This document shows, piece after piece, positions 56,794-64,000 of a stretch of 64,000 nucleotides of DNA. Under the pieces are notes generated by a model that had not been told where the DNA came from, made no database searches, and saw only the letters and a list, made by a program, of their open reading frames with translations. The stretch spans positions 495,995-559,994 of the forward strand of contig NW_027192211.1 in NCBI RefSeq assembly GCF_041956535.1, given 5' to 3'. A program made the position numbers and the translations under genes. Each line of letters begins with the position of its first letter. Position 1 is the stretch's first letter. Origin of the DNA: Calcarisporiella thermophila CBS 279.70 (taxonomy: Eukaryota > Calcarisporiellomycota).

Positions 56794-59664
56794 TCAAGAA
56801 CCGTTGATCTCCTTCAAAAAATTAAGATAGCTCACGTGTCGTTCAGAAAATAATTCCGTAATATTTCGGCTGTCGATTATTCCAATGAGTTGCGGCCAGA
56901 TGCAGCTCTCATTTCCGCGTAGATCATAATTGTGAGAATTAATGATCATTGGAGAACCAGGAAATTTAGCCGGATATGCGACCAAAATTCGAATGACGCC
57001 ATGTTGACAATGTTGTTTAAGGATGGTTAAAAGTGGCGCTGTGCGCTCCCTGTTAATCAAATTGCCATCTCGATTACGATACAAGAGGTTTGGATCGGTA
57101 GTGCGAAGTGATATGGATTCAACATAGTTACGTAGTTTCACTTGCACTAGAACGGGAATATGTATTTCTCCTGATGCCCCTTGAATTTTCACAAAAAACA
57201 CAAGATCTGGTCCTGCGAGATTATCAGGGGCAAAAAATGGAGGCCTTGTAGAGGCGTCATCTTGCAGATAATTGCCAAGATTGTACTCAGGAGTTGAGAG
57301 AAGCAGTTTGACATTCGTAAATCTTGGCCGAGTTGGAGTTACCACTATCGCGGATTCGTAAAACAATGGCATGTTTAGTCCCTCAATACCTTGAAATAGT
57401 GCCAGTTGAGAGAGTTTTCGCGTGCCATCAAATATGCGCTCCATTTCCTCGGGGATACAGCGCTCCCAAAGCTTACCAATCATTGCGGGATCAGACTTGA
57501 AAATGGTCATTGTTTGAAATACTGAATCTATCATTTTGTGTCTATCGCGAAAAAAATAAATGGCGGCCAGCACTACCAATGGCTCATCGATGAAAGCCGC
57601 AAAACCAGAATACAGATTTGAGATCACGTGGGATTCAGCTTTAACAGGTATAATCTCCTGTTCTTGTTGGAGAATATTGTCAATTGAAGGATCACCCGAT
57701 TTCACACGTTCGAGACGAGCGGGCCTAAATGGGCTAAGGTATCGCATTCGACAGAGACCCTTTTCGACCAGCTTGAGATCTTTCTCAATAAAATAGCGTG
57801 GTTGTCCCGTATATACATAATTTAATACCGCCTCGTGTATTTGGTTTAAAAGTTGCCAGCCGCCTCCTCTATCTTCAATTCGAACTAAGGTGGAATAAAA
57901 TGAGTATCTTGCGCTTAGTCTTGCAGACACCGGCTGTTCCTCTTTCGCAATGACGATCGCTATCAATTCATCTATAGCGTCGATGTAAGAATAGCCACGG
58001 ACCATATACTCAATGCAAGTAACAAGAGGACGGTAGCGCCCACGGCATAGATCAAATAAATGGGAAGATTGCTCTTTAGAAATATCGAGGAAACGTGATG
58101 CATAACTATGAACTTGATCCGCACTTTCCCAACCGCCGAAATTTACAAATGAGACAAGACCACCTGGTTTTAAACAACCCGACCTAAATTTTGGCTCGAG
58201 TTTGATTAGCGATAACCCTGTCCCACTCAAAATCACACATAAATCTCGGTGAAGTCTATGAAGAGAATTGAGGACATGTGCAACTGGTGAAAGTAGTGTC
58301 CGCTTTTGTTTCGGATCTTGTGAAGAACGAAAGTATCCGTTCAAGTGGCAATCCAATTCCTGTGCTTCGTCAATTATTACAGGGAATATCGGAAAATTTT
58401 TGGTAAATTCCCTTAATTTGCTGTACTCCGTCGTGATTGCTAGTTGAATGCTATACGTATCACATACTGCGAGCTGTGACATTAAGTCGCAGAAAATATC
58501 TTGTCTATACCCAGATAAATGTGCGAAATATACCGGAGCAATCTGAAGCAGAAGCCATTTTCGCGGGGTGAAGTTGGGATCTTTAAATAAGCAGTACCGA
58601 AGAATTAAAATGCGAGAGAGAATAGCACTATACATCCAATGCTCAGCAATCGCCCGGTTCGTTTCATAGTCCTCTTTAGTGACGCGAGCTGATATTAATT
58701 CAACTAATGTGGCAAAATCACCGGAACCAAAGTTGTCTTGCCTCTCTACCACAAAAAAAAATCCCCAGTTCGTAGAAAGAAGTTCATAACAGGTGCGCGT
58801 TTTCCCACAGCCAGAAGGTCCTAGCAAAACCATCATATTCCAAGTATCGAGTGCCAGCTCCATGCTTTGAAAAATTTCATCCAGATGTGTCAGTCTGTCC
58901 AAGCTATCAATTGTCTCTGGTAGCGAGTGCAAAAGCAGTGATGGAATTTGGGGCCTCAACATAGGAATGTTAGATTCGGGCTTCATGCCCAGAGAAAAAT
59001 CGTTGACAGTAGCCGGACGGTGATATGTTGGAAAGCTGTGGTTACTCGTAAGATAATTGTTGAGGAATATTCCAGGATCTCCAACGAAGAATCGATCATT
59101 AATGCTTTTAACTGAACTTGAAACCGATAAAGGTGAATCAACTAATATTTGATTAACATTTAGTTTTTATATTTATTATATTGAATTAGAATTTTGATTA
59201 TTTTACCTTCATATAAGCGGGCTTTCTTCAGGTTTTTAGGGACAGAAAATAAAGGCTCTGTTAACGGCCCGCTTGAAACAACCACTGATAAAACAAAAAA
59301 TGTATTGATATATTTGCTATGATAAATTAAATATGAAGTAAAATTGCGTACCTTGGGGCAATTCAACCAACACATGTATATGTTTTCTCTGTGGCTCTTC
59401 TGGAAAATATTCGTAGATTTCGTCTAGTGGCGAGAGCCTTAGTTTGCTTATAGTTTCCGTGTTGCCGGCAGATCTCTGGAGATCTTTGAAGGATAAATCG
59501 ATCTTCCAGAGAATTAACTCTGAAGGATCAATACCTCCTAATTGGCGGGGATTCTTCTCTATAATTTTCCCTTTGAGAACTTCGACGCTATCCGATCCAT
59601 CAATCTCGAGTGAAAAGGCCTCGGAGAATCTGCTCGGATTATTGATCACGCAATTAAGCCGCAT
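56794..59664 (-). CDS. Crinkler (CRN)-type protein with P-loop NTPase and nuclease-like domain
   Basis: Three exons: 59664-59352, 59284-59207, 59141-56794 (912 residues). Residues 1-105 match the ubiquitin-like CRN header (MRLNCVINN, ELILWKIDLSFKDL in the LFLAK/LWKV position, HIHVLVELPQ). A STAND/AAA-like NTPase follows: Walker A GPSGCGKT at about 238-245 and Walker B FPVIIDEAQE at about 383-392. Near the C-terminus GPDLVFF and VLVQVKLRN (Asp776, Gln797, Lys799) fit a PD-(D/E)XK nuclease core with Gln in place of the acidic residue. This order is that of CRN NTPase-nuclease proteins known from oomycetes and early-diverging fungi, thought to act in host nuclei or in intragenomic conflict. No signal peptide is visible. 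The frame is intact. Domain reading is confident; the function is inferred. Confidence 0.88.
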
Positions 59665-59809
59665 GTTATATACATTACCAAGAAAAAGTGAGAAAATGTG
59701 ATGATTGCTATTTTCAATTTGTTGGAATATATTTATCTAAGCCTCCAATTTTCACGAATAAACTCGAATAACTTTTAAAAGCTTCAAATTACAGCTTAAA
59801 GGAAATATA
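59665..59809. promoter_or_regulatory. short shared upstream region of CRN and EMC2
   Basis: Only 145 bases separate the CRN ATG (minus strand) from the EMC2 ATG (plus strand). Both promoters must lie within this segment or extend into the neighbouring genes. I see no clear TATA box. Confidence 0.4.
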
Positions 59810-60922
59810 ATGACATCAAAGCTATCTCACACTGAAGCCATAAATCGCCTCCAAGAGCTGCGGCAGACAGGGGAGCGACAACCGGATTTTGTCGTCACTA
59901 TCGGAAAAGATCTTCTTCACTCGGGCGGAGCGAACAAGATGGGCGATGAAGGTAGAATAGATTGGATTTTTATTGGTCTCAAGAATTCGGTGAGCTCATG
60001 CCTTTACCTCAATGCTTGTAGTATGGAACTTTTATGAGCAACTGTGTATTGCTGCATTGGATGTGGGAGATATGGCGCTAGCGGATGTAATAATTGAAGA
60101 TGTATTTTTTCCCGGATTCGCGCACCAAATAACATATTTTCATATTAGAATTGTCTTTCACGTCTAAAGAAACGGTTTCCTCGCTCTGCACGCGTAAAAC
60201 GTCTCGAAGGAATGACGCTAGAGGCCGAAGGAAAGCTAGAGGAAGCCCAACAGATCTATACTAAGATTCTTGAAGAGGATGAGACTGACTCGGTATGCCT
60301 TCTGTTCATAAGGCTAAAATTTTAAGGAAGATTTAATAATCTCACGTGTACTGACTATGGGTAGGCGGTGCTAAAGCGAGGAATTGCAATTCGCATTGCC
60401 AAAGGTGAGATGGCTGAGGCGATTGCTGCGCTGAATAGTTATTTGGAATTCTATTACAACGATCCTGAAGCTTGGGGCGAGCTATGTTCATTATATATGC
60501 GCGAACATATGTAAATTTTGGGTTGATAATAGGATTCTGTCCGTTTTTGGTTCAACTCTGCATTTCTATTTAATAGGTACCAGCAGGCGTCTCACTGCGC
60601 CGAAGAGCTCATCCTCCTCCAGCCCCATAATCATTTGCATCACTTACGCCATGCTGAAATCCAGCGTACCCTTGGCAATCTAGATGTGGCTCTGAAAGCT
60701 TTCTGTCGAGTTGTGGAAATGTGCACCGATCACGTCCGTGCATTATATGGGATGCAAGCGTGCAGTGCTCAGTTATTGCGAGAAAGTGGAGGAAAGGGAG
60801 AATATTTAGCTGAATTAAATGAACTGGCTACAGAGCGTTTGCTGGATGTGTATTCTCGTGGGAATGCTCCTGATCATGTAAAACAGGTAGTCCGGAAGTG
60901 GGTTGAGGAGACTTGCAACTAA
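59810..60922 (+). CDS. EMC2: ER membrane protein complex subunit 2 (TPR protein)
   Basis: Five exons: 59810-59951, 60022-60086, 60149-60292, 60365-60510, 60577-60922 (280 residues). EMC2 is the cytosolic TPR scaffold of the EMC, which inserts tail-anchored and multipass proteins at the ER. Family-specific stretches are GGANKMGDEVWNFYEQLCIAALD, RFPRSARVKRLEGM, AEGKLEEAQQIYTKIL, DPEAWGELCSLYMREHMYQQA, HCAEELILLQPHN and the TPR-like LGNLDVALKAFCRVVEMC. There is no membrane segment, as expected. Length and order fit the family. The start at 59810 follows an in-frame leader stop. Confidence 0.93.
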
Positions 60923-61305
60923 AAGAAAGAGAGGTCAGAGACTTTATAGATATCTAATTTTCCATTGGCTGTAGTCTTTTTTATTTTTTGTTTGCTTTAT
61001 TTTTTTTTTTCACTCAATACAGATATATATTTTTTATCATTTAACATGCAAATATATCTGTTCGAAAAGATACATTAGAAAAGTAGCGAAAATAGTGCCT
61101 ATGGAGTTTAACTGATTACGTGGTAATTTATCTCCCCGTGGTGAGTTAGCCCCTCTTTGATTTTGTTTACCCAAGACTGAGCAGTCATAAAGTTGCAGAA
61201 AGGGATAGAGTTCTTTTGACAATTCGCTGAATGCGTATTGACTTGTTTAACCTCTTTTTCCGATATCAAAATATTCTCAGCATTTTGTGAGGAGGCCAGA
61301 CCAAT
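60923..61305. other. intergenic
   Basis: AT-rich with long T runs near 60980-61010, between EMC2 and the PPR gene. No gene seen. Confidence 0.5.
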
Positions 61306-63645
61306 ATGGCCTCGTCATGGTCCTGCTGTAGCCGGGGTCTTCGCGCAAGCGAAGGACTACCGTTTCCATTATTCTACAATACCCTACTAAATAGAAGTAA
61401 AAGAACAACAACACGAATACTGCGATCGTACTCGACCCTTCCTTCAGCGATCTCAACCCCTGAACGTTCCTCCCTTTCCGCTCCCACTATTGTCAATACA
61501 TCACCGTCAAGTGCTAGTCACAATGCGCTCAAGAAATTAACAGCTTCGGCATGGGTGAGCGAGGACGTATCTCAACTTCGAGCGCTTATTTGTAAGCGGC
61601 CCTTACCTCCACTACATCATCTCTGGCAAGCTTATCTCTCTGCTCGCACTCATCTTGACTATATTCCGCGCAGTGATCTCTCTGCACTTCTGCGCATTTT
61701 CACCAACTCGATTGCGTACGGTAAACACGATTCACGAACCGATCTTGCGGTGACATTATTTGAGGATCTTGATAAACGGGGTGTGAAATTCACGGCAGAG
61801 GAGTATTCGCTGTGGATGAGAACATACCGCGCGAAATGGGCACTTACGCGGGCTATTAGAGTGATGGAACGAATGAAGCATGAGAGGGTGTCTCCGACAC
61901 GCGAATGCTACACTGCCTTAGTGGATATGTTGGCGAGGAGTGGACATGTTGAGCAGGCTAACCAACTCTTTATTGACATGAAAGCGCAAGGAATTAAGCC
62001 CTCTTTTTATATTTATGCGCTCTTGGCAGAAGCTCATTTAAAAGGCAATAATAAATATCGTGCGTGGAATTTGTGCTGGCGCGCGGTAGGATCAGGTGTT
62101 TTACCCATAGATGAATACTTGTCGCGATTAAGAGCAAGAAGAAAGGAGTTCTCGAGCTGGTCCGAACAGGAACAGACGCGTGAGATACTGAATTTCTTAG
62201 TGCGGGCACTGGTGCTTGAAGATAATCTAGTGGAGGCACGGCGAATGTACAAGCTACATACACTTTTCGATCTCACTCCTTCAGAAGCGCTTTTAGAAGC
62301 ATTAATTCACAGTCATATACAACGTGGACAAATCAAGAAGGGTTTAGACCTGGTGCTAGAAAGTAGACGCAACAATATTCGATTGACGCATGATGTAATA
62401 GAGTCGCTATTGAAAAAGAGCATTGCGCTGGAAGATTTGGCGGTGGCCGAGAAACTCTATCAATATGTTGGCGGAGCTTCCTTTTCTTTTTCTGAGCACG
62501 CATGTCGCGATCTAATTGCGCTTCACTTACGTCGCAAAAATGCAATCGGAGCTATGCGGGTTTTTGGCGATCTAAGGAATAAGCATTTCCCCAATTTTCC
62601 TGCCACTGATACGGCAAATATTCTCTTACGGGGCCTCATCCAGTCTGCACGATTCGACGATGCTCGCCGTTTATTTGATACCATGCGACAGCAGAGTAAC
62701 TTTACACCTAATGCTGCTGTTTACATAACACTTATCCATTTCTGTGCAAGATCGGGCGATGTGGTATTGGCGGAAAGGATGGTGCGGCAGATGCGGGAAA
62801 AAAGAATACCGTTGACGCGTGGTTGTTATACCATGCTTATGGATTGCTATGCCCGTGTGGGAAGGATGGACGGCGCCATGGAGATGCTTCGGACGCTGGT
62901 TCAACGTGGGCACAAGCCTACAGTCACAGAATTCAATATATTGCTAGCAGGATGTGCAATTCACCCACAGAACCGCCTTATCGGTGATATGGGTGTTGCA
63001 GATATCGCCAAAGTACTAGAGGCGATGCAGCAATACAATGTGAAGCCAGACTTGGTTACCTACCGTACTCTGATTACGACCTATCTAAAATACAGAGATC
63101 AACCCCACGAGCAGGTGGAAGATATGATCAGAGAGTTGGAGAGACGACAAAATTGGGGAATTGAAAAGGAAAATGTGTTTATGTTCAACATCCGACTTAC
63201 GTACAAGGTGCAGGTGGAGGGAGTGCCCCGTGCGGTCCAGTTCTTCTTCGAACATGCCAAAGCCCATCCGAATTTCGCTTACGATGTAATCACATATCGC
63301 ATTTTATTGGACGTGACTCTTAAACAGCACCGACTTGCTTATTTGTCGAATCGTTTATATCGCCATATGTTGAATCGGGGACTGCAACTGCCTCCAGAAC
63401 TCATGAACCAGCTCATATACTCATGGGCTGCCAAGAAGCGATTCAAAAAGGCACGTAATCTTTTGGAAGGGATGGGTGAATTTGCGGATGTTCGCTCGTG
63501 GACCGGGCTGATACGCGCCTATTTGAAATATGGATATATGGAGGCAGCGAGAAAGGTGTGTGAGGACATGGAGGCGAGTGGGGTGAAGGCCGATGACTAT
63601 TTAATGCGACTGTTTGACGAGAAGGACGGTGTGGGGGAGCAGTAA
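61306..63645 (+). CDS. mitochondrial pentatricopeptide-repeat (PPR) protein
   Basis: A single exon, 779 residues. A basic, Ser-rich N-terminus (LLNRSKRTTTRILRSYSTL) looks like a mitochondrial presequence. Many PPR-type helical repeats follow, for example SPTRECYTALVDMLARSGHV, KPSFYIYALLAEAHLKGN, TPNAAVYITLIHFCARSGDV, LTRGCYTMLMDCYARVGRM, KPTVTEFNILLAGCA, and KPDLVTYRTLITTYLKY. PPR proteins bind organelle RNAs and control their stability or translation; fungal relatives include Pet309/Ppr-type factors. The gene is intronless, unlike most neighbours. Target RNA is unknown. The count of repeats (over ten visible) is an estimate. Confidence 0.9.
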   Translation: MASSWSCCSRGLRASEGLPFPLFYNTLLNRSKRTTTRILRSYSTLPSAISTPERSSLSAPTIVNTSPSSASHNALKKLTASAWVSEDVSQLRALICKRPLPPLHHLWQAYLSARTHLDYIPRSDLSALLRIFTNSIAYGKHDSRTDLAVTLFEDLDKRGVKFTAEEYSLWMRTYRAKWALTRAIRVMERMKHERVSPTRECYTALVDMLARSGHVEQANQLFIDMKAQGIKPSFYIYALLAEAHLKGNNKYRAWNLCWRAVGSGVLPIDEYLSRLRARRKEFSSWSEQEQTREILNFLVRALVLEDNLVEARRMYKLHTLFDLTPSEALLEALIHSHIQRGQIKKGLDLVLESRRNNIRLTHDVIESLLKKSIALEDLAVAEKLYQYVGGASFSFSEHACRDLIALHLRRKNAIGAMRVFGDLRNKHFPNFPATDTANILLRGLIQSARFDDARRLFDTMRQQSNFTPNAAVYITLIHFCARSGDVVLAERMVRQMREKRIPLTRGCYTMLMDCYARVGRMDGAMEMLRTLVQRGHKPTVTEFNILLAGCAIHPQNRLIGDMGVADIAKVLEAMQQYNVKPDLVTYRTLITTYLKYRDQPHEQVEDMIRELERRQNWGIEKENVFMFNIRLTYKVQVEGVPRAVQFFFEHAKAHPNFAYDVITYRILLDVTLKQHRLAYLSNRLYRHMLNRGLQLPPELMNQLIYSWAAKKRFKKARNLLEGMGEFADVRSWTGLIRAYLKYGYMEAARKVCEDMEASGVKADDYLMRLFDEKDGVGEQ

Positions 63646-64000
63646 AGGAAATCATGATTTGAGAGATGTGGATACCTTTGCCTATTTTGCTTTATTTTCT
63701 TTTCTCAATCATCGCACATTGTATTATAACCTCTACTATTTTTAGTTTTTTTTTTCTTTGTATTTTCAAAGGTTGATTGATTTATGTAAATTTTTAAAAT
63801 TTCTAAAGAGCTCGCCGTTTACTTTATTATTTAATATTGCTCTTTGCCAGAGTTACTTCTCTTCAAAAAATTTCCGTCTAACTACCTACAGAAAAAAAAT
63901 GCTGGATATTCAGGTTTCTAGATTGAATACTTGTACGTGTAAAACAGGAGAATTTAACTGATATTCAAGTGATGTTTCATTACTCCTCACCAATAGGCTC
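63646..64000. other. 3' flank to window end
   Basis: AT-rich sequence after the PPR gene, with T-rich runs near 63740. A 67-codon frame at 63758-63961 is not convincing. No other feature seen. Confidence 0.45.

Overview
The window is nuclear DNA of a fungus. Its genes are intron-rich, with short GT-AG introns mostly of about 50-90 bases, and the intergenic DNA is AT-rich. It carries fungal hallmarks (a Zn2Cys6 transcription factor, a Pho81/NUC-2-type phosphate regulator, an OXA1 insertase, a GPI16 subunit). A Crinkler (CRN) gene, a SOSS-B-type single-strand binding protein, a citron/MRCK-like kinase and a tandem pair of 7TM receptors together point to an early-diverging fungus of the Mucoromycota/Glomeromycotina or chytrid type rather than Dikarya. 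That placement is inference; no rRNA or species marker is present. Exon structures below were built by eye from splice signals, frame continuity and family similarity. For the multi-exon models I summed exon lengths and each gives a whole number of codons.

Layout. 0-6 kb: a possible C-terminal fragment, UBC9, an ALKBH8-like tRNA dioxygenase and gamma-glutamyltranspeptidase. 6-10.2 kb: a gene-poor stretch holding one small secreted six-cysteine protein. 10.2-12.3 kb: a DeSI/PPPDE protease and a compact HP1, both hidden in many small exons. 12.8-17.8 kb: a visibly GC-rich island with a membrane GNAT acetyltransferase and a divergent Zn2Cys6 regulator. 18-25.3 kb: a Reb1/TTF1-like Myb factor, a helix-hairpin-helix protein, EMG1 and MAM33. 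26-29.6 kb: a Pho81-like SPX-ankyrin-GDPD protein. 30.5-33.2 kb: two tandem 7TM receptors. 33.7-41.8 kb: OXA1, an orphan ORF, a DUF4203 membrane protein, an R3HCC1-like protein and GPI16. 42.3-48.8 kb: a SOSS-B homologue, an unrecognised small gene and a citron-like kinase. 49.3-55.5 kb: a Zip3/RNF212-like RING protein, RLI1/ABCE1 and a methyltransferase. 55.7-64 kb: a decayed transposase-like ORF containing a perfect hairpin, a Crinkler NTPase-nuclease, EMC2 and a large PPR protein.

There are no operons; neighbours are mostly unrelated housekeeping genes, several divergent over 150-350 bases. Shared themes are SUMO (UBC9, the Zip3-like RING with a SUMO-interacting motif, the DeSI protease), mitochondria (OXA1, MAM33, PPR), the ER membrane (EMC2, GPI16) and chromatin/rDNA (HP1, Reb1-like, EMG1). 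The least conventional locus is the Crinkler gene at 56.8-59.7 kb beside the transposase-like remnant.
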